This document shows, piece after piece, positions 8,462-16,232 of a stretch of 39,148 nucleotides of DNA. The number at the start of each line of letters is the position of its first letter. The stretch's first letter is position 1. The position numbers were made by a program, and so were the translations under genes. The stretch comes from Streptomyces sp. H27-H5 (GTDB taxonomy: Bacteria; Actinomycetota; Actinomycetes; Streptomycetales; Streptomycetaceae). The notes under the pieces were generated by a model. That model saw nothing but the letters and a program-made list of their open reading frames with translations. It made no database searches and was not told where the DNA came from. The stretch covers positions 1 to 39,148 of the forward strand of contig NZ_JAPNLK010000077.1 of assembly GCF_026627505.1 (NCBI RefSeq). Reading direction: 5' to 3'.

Positions 8462-8512
8462 TGCGACCGGAGTCGCAATCCGAGGCATGTCCCCTGTGCG
8501 ACCACAGTCGCA
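8462..8512. promoter_or_regulatory. Two identical dyad operators TGCGAC-N4-GTCGCA
   Basis: Within the 325-bp divergent region between the hydrolase (start 8404) and the FKBP gene (start 8730), the arms TGCGAC and GTCGCA occur twice with four-base spacers, at 8462-8477 (spacer CGGA) and 8497-8512 (spacer CACA). The centres are 35 bp apart. Identical arms with different spacers are what a dimeric repressor site pair looks like. They lie closer to the hydrolase start, so autoregulation of that promoter by an unlinked TetR/MarR/GntR-type factor is plausible. The rest of 8513-8729 shows nothing else recognisable. Confidence 0.65.
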
Positions 8513-8729
8513 TCCAGTAGCTCGCTCGGCAGAGGCGGACACGGAGGCCGACGGGGGTTGCGCATGCCGACCACGCCCTGGCCGACCGCACCGCAGTCCG
8601 GCCGTTCACCGTCTCGGCCTGGCTTCGGGAAGATCGATCGTTCGGTACCGTGACCACACGAACGCATGGAGTGACCATGCGCGTGATCGGCCTCTCCGGA
8701 GACTTCCGGTGGGGAGGATTGAGGTTGCA

Positions 8730-9101
8730 ATGAGCCTGTCGAAGCCCGAGATCGACTTCCCCGAGGGCGAGCCGCCCACCGACCTGCGGATCCGGGACAT
8801 CGTGGTGGGGGACGGCGCCGAGGCGAAGCCCGGCAGCATGGTCGAAGTCCACTACGCCGGGGTCACCTTCGCCACCGGGGAGGAGTTCGACGCCTCCTGG
8901 AACCGAGGACAGACGTTCAGGTTCCCCCTGGGTGCCGGCCGGGTCATCAAGGGCTGGGACCAGGGAGTCGCGGGCATGAAGGTCGGAGGGCGGCGCGAGC
9001 TCACCATCCCCCCGCACCTCGCCTACGGAAGCCAGTCGCCCTCCCCGCTGATCCCCTCGGACTCGACGCTCATCTTCGTGGTGGACCTGCTCGGAGTGTG
9101 A
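8730..9101 (+). CDS. FKBP-type peptidyl-prolyl cis-trans isomerase
   Basis: A 123-residue cytosolic single-domain FKBP that isomerises X-Pro bonds. The typical signature is complete: VEVHYAGVTFATGEEFDASW, then FRFPLGAGRVIKGWDQGVAG, MKVGGRRELTIPPHLAYG and the last strand TLIFVVDLLGV. Length matches streptomycete one-domain FKBPs. The ATG at 8730 is chosen over the long upstream open frame because GAGG lies six bases before it and homology begins there. It is followed by a hairpin terminator at 9121. Confidence 0.93.
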   Translation: MSLSKPEIDFPEGEPPTDLRIRDIVVGDGAEAKPGSMVEVHYAGVTFATGEEFDASWNRGQTFRFPLGAGRVIKGWDQGVAGMKVGGRRELTIPPHLAYGSQSPSPLIPSDSTLIFVVDLLGV

Positions 9102-9120
9102 GCCGCCGGACCCCTGGCTG

Positions 9121-9150
9121 CCCGGCCTCACTGTTCGCGGTGAGACCGGG
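9121..9150. terminator. Hairpin terminator after FKBP gene
   Basis: CCCGGCCTCAC (9121-9131) pairs with GTGAGACCGGG (9140-9150) with one mismatch and an 8-nt loop, 20 bp after the FKBP stop. There is no U-run, as is usual for streptomycete terminators. The remaining bases to 9396 hold nothing recognisable. Confidence 0.7.
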
Positions 9151-9396
9151 CGTCGCCTTCGCCTCGGGGCTCACCGCGATCCGGTACGAGGAGCAGAACG
9201 GCCGGAGGCCGGACGCGTCGGGCGGTGTCCCCCGGACACCTCGCGTTGCGGCAGCTCGCCCAGCCCCGTAAGTGCGGTCGCGGACAGCCCAAGCGTCAGC
9301 CTTGGAGCGCTGTGCGAGTCGGTCGAGAGCACGACTCGCTCCGCCCGGCCGGCTGCCGAGGCGGAGCGAGGGGGTGTGGGGGTGTACGGGGTGGGG

Positions 9397-10287
9397 TCAG
9401 GCGGTGCTTGTCCGCCGGCGTCGCAGGAGCAGGGCGGCTCCGCCCGCGAGGGCGAGTGCCGCGCCGGAACCGCCGGCGAGGAGCACGGCGGAGGACGGGG
9501 TGTCGTCCTCCGTGCGCTGGAGGCTGTAGCCGCTGGAGTAGCCCTTGGTGTCGTACTCCGAGCCGGGCAGCTTGTCGGCGTAGCGGGCCTTCAGCAGCTT
9601 CTGGTAGTCGCTGAGCGACACCGACGCCTGGCCGCCCAGCCCTTGCCTGGCCTGGTCGTTGAGCGCCTCGACGGTGAGGAGCTTGAGCTGGTACCAGCCG
9701 CGGATCTGCGGCTCGGTGAAGACCAGCGTGCCCACGGTGGCCTTGCCGGCGTACGCGGCGTCGCCGTCGCCGTCACGCACGGCCGCCAGGTGCCAGCCGC
9801 CGCCCTGGGTGGGGGCGAGCATGACGGTGGCGTTGCGTCCGTTGACGTTGGTGCTCAGCGAGGAGACCAGCCCCGTCAGCTTGACCGCCTTGGCGGGAAG
9901 CGGCTGGGCGGTGCCCGCGGCGAAGCCGGGCGTGATCTCGTTCAGTGCCACCGGGTCCTTGATCGTGAAGACCGGCAGGTCCCGGCAGGGCTCGGCGGTT
10001 TCGGGGATCGTCTGCACCGGACCGCCTGCGGCGTCGGTGGGTACCGGGGTGCGCAGGAAGCGGCAGACGGTGTCGCGCACGTCGGCGGACTTCACCGCGT
10101 TGAGTGCCGCCTGGTAGTCGGGGATGTCGGCCGGGAGCGGGTCCTTGGCCGGGGCGGCGTGGGCCGGACCGACGACGGACAGCAGTACGGACGCACTCAG
10201 TGCGATGACGATGGACAGACGGGAGGAGCGGGAGTTCGCCCGCCGGCCGGACAGTTCGGTGCCGCTGGTGCGGCTGGTGTCGCACAT
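9397..10287 (-). CDS. Secreted, C-terminally membrane-anchored protein, partner of the cysteine protease
   Basis: 296 residues. The N-terminus is a signal peptide (RLSIVIALSASVLLSVVGPAHA, then APAKDP). The mature part has a Cys-containing helix ADVRDTVCRFL and a mixed alpha/beta body. The C-terminus has a hydrophobic segment (VLLAGGSGAALALAGGAALLL) followed by RRRR: a sortase-like anchor layout but without a recognisable LPXTG, so it is probably held by the membrane segment alone. It begins 10 bp after the stop of the secreted papain-like protease gene, so the two form an operon; it may be the protease's substrate, chaperone or surface partner. I do not recognise a named family. Confidence 0.75.
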   Translation of the reverse strand: MCDTSRTSGTELSGRRANSRSSRLSIVIALSASVLLSVVGPAHAAPAKDPLPADIPDYQAALNAVKSADVRDTVCRFLRTPVPTDAAGGPVQTIPETAEPCRDLPVFTIKDPVALNEITPGFAAGTAQPLPAKAVKLTGLVSSLSTNVNGRNATVMLAPTQGGGWHLAAVRDGDGDAAYAGKATVGTLVFTEPQIRGWYQLKLLTVEALNDQARQGLGGQASVSLSDYQKLLKARYADKLPGSEYDTKGYSSGYSLQRTEDDTPSSAVLLAGGSGAALALAGGAALLLRRRRTSTA

Positions 10288-10297
10288 GTCGCCTGCC

Positions 10298-10861
10298 TTA
10301 GCGGGAGATGCCGATGCGGGAGTGGGTCCACTTGGACGAGTTGTTGCTCACGTAGTCGTTGTAGTTCCACCACGTGTACGTGGTGGTGTCCGGCCACGGG
10401 TCGGCCACGGCGATCGTGGTGTTCGAGGTGTCGAAGCCGTAGATCACGTTCATGTGGCCACCGCCGGACGTCCACCCGATGCGGGCGCCGAGTGGCCGGG
10501 CCGCCTTGACGTCGGTGTACACCTGGTTGAACGTGGCCGCGCTGTTCAGGCCCGAGCCGGTGTGGGTCATGCCGAGGCTGCTCCAGCCCTTGGCCATGTC
10601 GTCGAGCGTGGCGGGCTGGTTGTTGCAGCCGTAGTAGGGCTGGGCCCGGGTGCAGAAGTCCGTCTGTGTGGAACCGAAGCCGTGGAACTTGGCGATGGTC
10701 AACCCGGAGGCGACCCAGCACCACTGGCTCTTCTCCTGCTTCAGCATGGCGATGCTGTCCTGGCCCGCTTCCGCGTGAGCCGTGCCTCCCGTGGCCGCAA
10801 GCGTTCCCAAGGCGGCCAGCGCGATGGCCGACGCCGTGGTTCCGTACCTGAACCTGCCCAT
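10298..10861 (-). CDS. Secreted papain-like (C39/C70-like) cysteine protease
   Basis: 187 residues with a clear signal peptide (cleavage after TAHA, residue 30). The mature enzyme starts IAMLKQEKSQWCWVASG, the conserved nucleophile region of papain-like AvrRpt2/C39-like peptidases, with Cys48 catalytic. The histidine motif GGGHMNVIYGF (His136) and Asp154 (AVADPW) follow in the expected order. Two further cysteines (70 and 79) could form a disulfide. The ATG at 10861, behind GGCAGGAAA, is used rather than the upstream in-frame start because the signal peptide begins there. It acts outside the cell; the target is unknown. First gene of a two-gene operon with the anchored protein. Confidence 0.82.
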   Translation of the reverse strand: MGRFRYGTTASAIALAALGTLAATGGTAHAEAGQDSIAMLKQEKSQWCWVASGLTIAKFHGFGSTQTDFCTRAQPYYGCNNQPATLDDMAKGWSSLGMTHTGSGLNSAATFNQVYTDVKAARPLGARIGWTSGGGHMNVIYGFDTSNTTIAVADPWPDTTTYTWWNYNDYVSNNSSKWTHSRIGISR

Positions 10862-11071
10862 TTTCCTGCCTTCCCCCTGACGGGTACAACGAGACGAACG
10901 GGGCGATCTGGCAGGAATATGACAGCGCATCATGACTTGGACACATAGGGGCCTTGCGGGGAATTAGCTCCTACTGATTATTTGTCGGGTCATCATGCGA
11001 CTCGGGGCACGTCTCCCGGCTCCGGAACGAATGGTGCGGCTCGGAGGTCGAGGCGGACGAGGCCCCGTGGG
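10862..11071. promoter_or_regulatory. Upstream region of the cysteine protease operon
   Basis: About 210 bp between the protease start and the 3' end of the HEAT-repeat gene, both on the minus strand. It holds a short AT-richer stretch near 10960-10985 that is the probable protease promoter region. No clear dyad or terminator was found. Confidence 0.35.
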
Positions 11072-13231
11072 TCAGGCGGTCGCGGGGTGCGAGAAGGCCC
11101 TGCGGAGCGCCCGGGCGTGCTCTTGGACCGCTTCGTCCTGTTCGATGATGCGGTCCTCGATACCGGAGCGGACGACGCGGGCGTCGCCGTCGGCGAGGGC
11201 GGCGAGCCGGCGCAGGTGGTCATCGATCATGGCCGTGGCGCCGAGGGCTTCCAGCGCCGCGCAGGCCCCTGCCGGATCGGCGTCCGATTCGGCGGACCGC
11301 AAGGCCGCCGCGGCGAGTGCGACGCGGTCCAGGGAGGCGGGTTCCGCCACGGCCGTCAGGGCCGTCACGACGGCCGGCGCCTGCGCCGGATCGTCGAGCG
11401 CGGCTTCCAGTCGGGGAGTGAGCGGGCGCCCCGCCGGGCCGAGGAGTGTCGTCGTACGGGCGGCCCGCACCACCGACCACCGGGACCAGGCGTTCCGGTC
11501 GGCGCGGGCGAAGACCGAGTCCAGGGCGGCGACTGCCTCGTCCGCGTCGCCCGTGATGCGCCACAGGGCCTCGGCGAGGGCGGTGTCCGTGTCCAGCGCG
11601 GGCGTGGTGGTGCCACCGGCCGCGGCGCCGAGTGCCTCGCGCAGGGCCGGTACCAGCGCCGCTCCCCGGGGTCCGAGCGCGCCGGCCGGTCCGGCGGCGT
11701 CCCTGACGTGACCGGCCCCGCGCCGGAGTTCCTGTTCGAGGCAGTGGAGCAGGGGCGCGAGCTCGCCGTCGAGGTCGTACAGGGCCTGCGCGGCGGGGAG
11801 GACTCCCCGGGCGGCGGCTGCCCGCAGCAAGGTGACGGCCCGGGCCCGTTCAGCCGGGCCACAGTCGGCGGCGACGCGAGCGATGGCTCCTGCGGCCTGG
11901 CTCGGATGGTGTCGGAGCGCCGCGCACAGCTCGGGCAACGCCGGCGCCGCGTCGGCGCCCCACCCGGCCAACAGGTGTGTCAGCTGCCAGGGTTCGTTGC
12001 CGCTCAGGGCCCCGGGCCGGGCGAGGCGGTCCCGTACCGCGTCGAGGAGGTCGTCGTCGTACGGGAAGGCGGAGTGCGCGGGGCTCGGGAATCCGGCGGC
12101 GGCGCCGAGGGCTCGGGGCCGCCGCCCCAGGCCGGCGGCCAAGAGCGGGGCCGCTTGTGCGGGTGCGACGCGTACGAGCGCGGCCAGGGCCCGGTCCGCA
12201 TGGTCGTCGTCCTGGTGCGGGTTCCGTGCGGCGAGCGGGGCGAGAACGTCCGCGGCCGGTTCGGCGACCGTGCCCAGTCGGGCCAGGAGGGACGCGGTGT
12301 CGATCACCGACCGCTCGTCGACGGCTGCCGCGCGCAGGCTCTGTACCAGGCGGCTCGGGGCGCTGCGGGAGAGCGTGCAGGCGCGATCGGCCGCCCAGAG
12401 GCCTTCGGCCCGCACGTCCGCCCGTAGATCGTGCAGGGCGGCGTCGACCAGGGCGAACGCCGCCTCGCGCTCCGCCCGGCGGTCCCGTCCCAGGAGGGCC
12501 TCGACGACGGCGGCCAGCGGCTCGCCCCGTTCGTGGTCGAGGTCGGAGCGCAGATCGTCCGCGGGCAGGAGGGAGAGCATCGTGGTGTGCGTGGTCTCGG
12601 TCCAGGGAGCGTCCGCGTCGAGGTGGGCGAAGACGGCCGCCATGCGCACCGCTGCCGGCTGGGACGGCTCCAGGGCGGTGGCGGCGGCCGCCGCCGCGAC
12701 CTGCGGATCGAGCCGGGCGATCCCGGCCAGGACCTCGGCGCGTACGGCGGGTTCGGGTTCCTCGTCCCAGCGCGCGCGGAGGGCGGGGAGCGCGCTCGCG
12801 GTGGCGCGGGTGTGGGACACCGCCCAGGCCGCGGTCCGCCGGACGTCGGACTCCGGGGCGGCCAGCAGGGGCAACAGCAGCGGCAGCCGGTCCGCCACGG
12901 CAGCCCGGACGGTGCCCGGTGCGACGCCGTGCTCGTCCTCGCTCTCGGCCATGGCGCCGAGCAGCGTCAGGACGTCCGCCGTGTGGTGACCGGCGACCGC
13001 GATCGCCGCGAGGAACGGCGCCGCCTCCGCGCTCGCGGCGTAGACCGTTCCCTGGTGGAGCACGCTCCCGTACAGCTCCGACAAGGCCTCGTCCGCCGCA
13101 CCCGCGTCGGTCCCGACCAGAGCCCGCAGCAGGTCGGGGAGGTCCTCCGCGCTGCCGTACGCGTGGGAGAACAACTGCCAGGGGCGAGCGTCGAGACCGT
13201 CGAGCGGGTGTGCGAGTTCCATGCGCGGCAT
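11072..13231 (-). CDS. HEAT-repeat protein
   Basis: 719 residues made almost wholly of alanine- and leucine-rich helix pairs typical of HEAT/PBS-lyase-type repeats, for example ESDVRRTAAWAVSHTRA, PEPAVRAEVLAGIARLDP and PAQAPAVVTALTAVAEP. No catalytic motif or signal peptide is seen, so it is probably a cytosolic scaffold for protein-protein contact. The open frame continues upstream to 14236, but that part lies antisense-frame over the dienelactone hydrolase gene and is not used. Start uncertain: ATG 13231, ATG 13222 or GTG 13243 are all possible; family N-termini usually open with the LAHPLDGLDARPW segment, which all three keep. Confidence 0.78.
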   Translation of the reverse strand: MPRMELAHPLDGLDARPWQLFSHAYGSAEDLPDLLRALVGTDAGAADEALSELYGSVLHQGTVYAASAEAAPFLAAIAVAGHHTADVLTLLGAMAESEDEHGVAPGTVRAAVADRLPLLLPLLAAPESDVRRTAAWAVSHTRATASALPALRARWDEEPEPAVRAEVLAGIARLDPQVAAAAAATALEPSQPAAVRMAAVFAHLDADAPWTETTHTTMLSLLPADDLRSDLDHERGEPLAAVVEALLGRDRRAEREAAFALVDAALHDLRADVRAEGLWAADRACTLSRSAPSRLVQSLRAAAVDERSVIDTASLLARLGTVAEPAADVLAPLAARNPHQDDDHADRALAALVRVAPAQAAPLLAAGLGRRPRALGAAAGFPSPAHSAFPYDDDLLDAVRDRLARPGALSGNEPWQLTHLLAGWGADAAPALPELCAALRHHPSQAAGAIARVAADCGPAERARAVTLLRAAAARGVLPAAQALYDLDGELAPLLHCLEQELRRGAGHVRDAAGPAGALGPRGAALVPALREALGAAAGGTTTPALDTDTALAEALWRITGDADEAVAALDSVFARADRNAWSRWSVVRAARTTTLLGPAGRPLTPRLEAALDDPAQAPAVVTALTAVAEPASLDRVALAAAALRSAESDADPAGACAALEALGATAMIDDHLRRLAALADGDARVVRSGIEDRIIEQDEAVQEHARALRRAFSHPATA

Positions 13232-13380
13232 CGTGCCGGCCACCTCTGACAGCAGCGGGTCAGGGGCTCCCCGGCCCACGTGGTGACGGGCGTGCCGCGC
13301 ACCCTCCCCACCACGTGGGCTTCGAGACATCGCCGGAACTCCGCGGCCATGCCATCGGATTCGGTGTCCGGGCCGGTGCG

Positions 13381-14115
13381 TCACCTGCCGGCCAGGGTGC
13401 GGTCGAGGAGGGGGAGCAGGTGGTCCCAGTGGCGCTGTAGTCCGGCGGGGTCGAAGGTGTCGGTGTCGGACATGGTGAACCCGTGGACGGTGTCGGGGTA
13501 GATCTCGGAGGTGTGGTCGACACCCGCGGCGTCGAGGGCCTGGTTGAGTTCGGTTAGGGCGTCGGGCGTCAGGTCGCTCGCGGCGTGGCCGAAGTGGACC
13601 TGGGCGGTGATCCCGGCGAAGGCAGCGGGCCCGTCCGCTCCCACAGGGCCGTGGAATGCCGCGAGGGCTGCCACTCGGTCGGGGTGCGCCGCGGCGGTGC
13701 GCGTCGCCAGAAGGCCGCCTATGCAGTAGCCGGTCACCGCGACCGGTCCGGCGGCGACCTCGGGCCGGGTGGTGAGGAACGCGAGGTAGGCCTCGGCATC
13801 GCTCAGGGCCCGCTCCACGGTGTGCGCCTCGATCAAGGGCATCAGTTGAGCGAACACGGCAGACCGCGCCTCCGCGTCGATGTACTCGGGAAGGTCGAGC
13901 ACCGGTGCCGGGCCGTGCCGGTGGAACAGGTTGGGGACGAGCACGTAGTAGCCGTGCCCGGCCAGTTCGCGGGCCAGAGCGTGCAACACGGGCCGGATAC
14001 CGAAGCCGTCCGCGTACATCAGCACTCCCGGGAACCGCTCCCCGTGGTCGGGGAAGGCGGCGAAAGCGTCGGCCTGGCCGTCCGCGGTGGGAACGCGCAG
14101 CGTCGTGATGGGCAT
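13381..14115 (-). CDS. Dienelactone hydrolase family protein
   Basis: 244 residues, an alpha/beta hydrolase of the carboxymethylenebutenolidase type. The nucleophile is cysteine in GYCIGG (Cys131), with Asp181 (GHAASDLTPD) and His211 (DTVHGF) completing the Cys-Asp-His triad that marks true DLH enzymes. The start segment PITTLRVPTADGQADAFAAFP is typical. Length is normal for the family. It lies 149 bp upstream of the HEAT-repeat gene on the same strand; co-transcription is possible. Physiological substrate unknown: dienelactone or another activated ester or lactone. Confidence 0.9.
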   Translation of the reverse strand: MPITTLRVPTADGQADAFAAFPDHGERFPGVLMYADGFGIRPVLHALARELAGHGYYVLVPNLFHRHGPAPVLDLPEYIDAEARSAVFAQLMPLIEAHTVERALSDAEAYLAFLTTRPEVAAGPVAVTGYCIGGLLATRTAAAHPDRVAALAAFHGPVGADGPAAFAGITAQVHFGHAASDLTPDALTELNQALDAAGVDHTSEIYPDTVHGFTMSDTDTFDPAGLQRHWDHLLPLLDRTLAGR

Positions 14116-14448
14116 GAGTTCTCCTGTCGTGGTCGACGTGTGAAGCTGTGGTCACCACGACCAGAGGCGGAGCCCGCGCGCCGGCACCGGACCCTCGGCC
14201 CAACTGCGGTCCGAAATCGGCCCGTACGGCGCTCAAAGCAGCGCCGGGTCACCCGTCCGTGTGTGGCGCGAGGCCGTCCCGGTAGTCATCACCGCACAAC
14301 GTAGCCCACCGGACGGGATCGAAGCCGGCGCATTTCCCGGGCGCCGACCAGCGGCCCGGCTCCGCCTTCCCGCCCCGTGCCGGTGGGCCCTCTTCCCCGG
14401 TCTGAGACGATCAGCAGGAGGGTACGGATCGACGAAGGGGTGGAGACC
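14116..14448. other. Intergenic region, no recognised element
   Basis: Divergent spacer between the dienelactone hydrolase and the small membrane protein gene. It must carry both promoters, but no clear box, dyad or hairpin stood out. Open frames crossing it show no coding signature. Confidence 0.4.
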
Positions 14449-14643
14449 ATGGTTCGTCTGGTGGTGCTCGGCGTCCTGGTGCTCGCCGTCGGCGGGTGCG
14501 TGTGCGTGGTGTGGGCGGAACGCGCCGGGCCCCGTTGGGTCCGCGGTGTGGCGACCGTGACGCTCGCCGCGAGCGAACTGGTACGTCGCTCCGGGAAGAA
14601 GCGGCGCCGAAACGTGAACGGATCCGGCGACGGCGGCGACTAG
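14449..14643 (+). CDS. Small single-pass membrane protein
   Basis: 64 residues: an N-terminal hydrophobic segment (VRLVVLGVLVLAVGGCVCVVWA, residues 2-23) followed by a short amphipathic region and a basic tail (RRSGKKRRRN). The Cys pair at the segment end is not a clear lipobox. The ATG at 14449 has GGGGTGGAG upstream, a good ribosome site, which is the main reason to believe it. Function unknown. Its stop codon abuts the left end of the small mobile element that begins at 14640. Confidence 0.55.
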   Translation: MVRLVVLGVLVLAVGGCVCVVWAERAGPRWVRGVATVTLAASELVRRSGKKRRRNVNGSGDGGD

Positions 14644-15075
14644 TGCTGTGGCCGCATAGGTCCACCGGGTTGGGGCTCGCGGGTGTTTGGGGTGTGCCGG
14701 GACACTCGATCCAATGACGCGAGCGCGTCCCTGGCAGGATCTCCGCATGCTCGAAGAGAAGTCGACGCGCTTGCGCAGATGATGGCCGAGCACATGGCCA
14801 GGCCGTCCCCGCCCGGCTTCCGCCTGGACTTCGAGGGCCAGGACATGGTGTTGCTCGACGCGGACGCCTAGGGCTATGCCGCAGGCGGCCGTAAAGGCCC
14901 GCTCAGCGACAGCACCGGGCAGGCTTGACGCGGCTGACGTCAGTGTTCGCGAAGGTCCTCCCGGCGATCGACGACGAGTACTACACGCAGGTGCGCGACA
15001 TGGCCGTGCCGGCCGCCGAAATCGAGAGCCTGCGCGAGAAGTAGTCCTCCGCCGGAAATGCGGTCACAGCACTAG
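14640..15075. mobile_element. MITE-like element with IS630-type ends
   Basis: The 436-bp segment is bounded by an inverted repeat: CTAGTGCTGTGGCCGCAT at 14640-14657 and, on the other strand, CTAGTGCTGTGACCGCAT at 15058-15075, one mismatch in 18. Each end has CTAG, consistent with the TA target duplication of IS630/Tc1-mariner elements. The IS630-family element at 39024 also starts CTAGTGCTG. No transposase is inside, only a dead gene, so it would need help in trans. Confidence 0.6.
14747..15044 (+). pseudogene. Decayed small gene inside the MITE-like element
   Basis: A start ATG at 14747 follows AGGA. The coding signal then runs in pieces: after a shift near 14760 the frame reads EVDALAQMMAEHMA, then PSPPGFRLDFEGQDMVLLD and ends at a TAG at 14869-14871 where a Tyr codon is expected (ADA-stop-GYAAG). 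After a second shift near 14925 it continues GLTRLTSVFAKVLPAIDDEY, YTQVRDMAVPAAEIESLREK and a TAG at 15042-15044. So at least two frameshifts and one nonsense change are needed to explain it. The restored product would be about 98 residues of unknown function. Confidence 0.6.
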
Positions 15076-15533
15076 ACATGGATGAGAATCTGTCGCAGAG
15101 GATGCCCGAGCGCACCCGCAAGAGAAGCCAGCTCCGCGCCGGTCAGCCAAGCCCGGTTCGGATACAAAACCTCGATCCGGAAGCGCGCGAACCCCATCGG
15201 CCAGTCGTATACCAGCTCGTTCAGCGACGTCTCAACGTCGCAGCAGGGAACCGTCACCATGAGCGTCGAAAAGCCCTCGTCGTAGCACTGCGAGACGGCA
15301 TCACCCCACCACTCAGCTTCGAGTACCGTGCCGCACCGCGGACAGGAGATCCCCTCCAGGTTGGCGAAGCAATGGACCACCTCGACGCCGTCGTGCCACT
15401 TGGCTTCCAGACCACGTCGGGCGTCGTCGTCAGAAAGCATTCCGGACAACGCAACCGCAGCACGATGTGCCGCATCCTTACCGGGCTGCCAGTACGGATC
15501 TGTCGGAATCACCGTCAGATAGTTGTCACCCAT
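15072..15533 (-). CDS. Hypothetical protein with a zinc-ribbon-like cysteine set
   Basis: 153 residues. An N-terminal segment (NYLTVIPTDPYWQPGKDAA) reads like proteins that process cell-surface or phage-related cargo but is not diagnostic. CPRC at about residue 66-69 and a later CCDVE suggest a zinc-binding ribbon. The C-terminal half has alternating aromatic residues (DWPMGFARFRIEVLYPN). Its TAG stop is formed by the CTAG at the edge of the MITE-like element, so the insertion may have replaced the original end by a few residues. Unknown function. Confidence 0.7.
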   Translation of the reverse strand: MGDNYLTVIPTDPYWQPGKDAAHRAAVALSGMLSDDDARRGLEAKWHDGVEVVHCFANLEGISCPRCGTVLEAEWWGDAVSQCYDEGFSTLMVTVPCCDVETSLNELVYDWPMGFARFRIEVLYPNRAWLTGAELASLAGALGHPLRQILIHV

Positions 15534-15603
15534 CGCCCGCCCCCACGCCCGCCACGGTCCGCTCCTCCTGTCGTCAGACCCGGCGAACCTATCCGGTCAC
15601 AGC

Positions 15604-15662
15604 ACCAGGTCGCCGCTTTCGGATCTTGTAGGCCCGGCAAGATCCGAAAGAGACGACCTGGT
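15604..15662. terminator. Large 25-bp-arm hairpin
   Basis: ACCAGGTCGCCGCTTTCGG... (15604-15628) pairs with 15638-15662 over 25 positions with only three mismatches and a 9-nt loop. It lies between two minus-strand genes, 38 bp after the DUF1801 stop, so termination of that gene is the simplest role. It is longer than ordinary terminators. A 15-bp copy of the MITE end motif (ATCCGGTCACAGCAC, 15591-15605) abuts it. Confidence 0.6.
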
Positions 15663-15700
15663 ACCGCTGGTACCGCCGCGGCGGATCGACCGGGCGCGCC

Positions 15701-16153
15701 TCAGCTCACCGCCTGCTTCACCAGTGCGGCGATCCGCGCCTCCACCTCGGGCGTCACCTCGGTCAGGGCGAAGACGGCCGGCCACATCGGGCCGTCGTCC
15801 AGCTGCGCCTGGTCGCTGAAACCGAGCGTCGCGTAGCGCGCCTTGAACTTCTCCGCGCACTGGAAGTAGCAGACGACCTTGCCGTCCAGCGCGTAGGAGG
15901 GCATCCCGTACCAGAGCTTCGGCGCGAGGACCGGGGCGGTGGCGGTGATGACGGCGTGGACGCGCTCGGCCATGGCCCGGTCCGTGTCCTGCATCTCGGC
16001 GATCTTCGCGAGCACGTCCTGGGCCGCCTCGGCCGCCTTGTCCGCCTTCGAGCCGCGGCGCGCCGCCTTCTTGAGTTCCTGTGCGTGGTCCTTCATCGCG
16101 GCGCGCTCCGCGGCCGTGAATCCCTCGTGTGCGCGGTTGACGGTGCTGCTCAT
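15701..16153 (-). CDS. DUF1801/YdhG-like protein
   Basis: 150 residues. Helical, Lys- and Glu-rich N-terminal half (GFTAAERAAMKDHAQELKKA and AARRGSKADKAAEAAQDVLAK, split by charge) followed by the DUF1801 core: ITATAPVLAPKLWYGMPSYA, then KVVCYFQCAEKFKARYATLG. DUF1801 proteins include a Bacillus frataxin-like iron chaperone; the longer Streptomyces form with a Lys-rich N-terminus is usually of unknown function. A strong AAGGAGA ribosome site precedes the ATG. It is monocistronic or the last of the minus-strand set with the PPOX and VOC genes. Confidence 0.85.
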   Translation of the reverse strand: MSSTVNRAHEGFTAAERAAMKDHAQELKKAARRGSKADKAAEAAQDVLAKIAEMQDTDRAMAERVHAVITATAPVLAPKLWYGMPSYALDGKVVCYFQCAEKFKARYATLGFSDQAQLDDGPMWPAVFALTEVTPEVEARIAALVKQAVS

Positions 16154-16232
16154 GGTGGATCTCCTTCTTGAGGCTCTGGTTGTGTGGATCTTGGACCCCG
16201 GCCGTGGCCGTGCGGCGGGACCGGGCGAGGCG

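Noticed and set aside
7674..8729. Long upstream extension of the FKBP frame
   Set aside because: It covers the hydrolase gene in antisense and the operator region; homology and ribosome site place the start at 8730.
13232..14236. Upstream extension of the HEAT-repeat frame to 14236
   Set aside because: It lies over the dienelactone hydrolase gene in another frame and is Arg/Pro-rich noise; the real protein starts near 13231.
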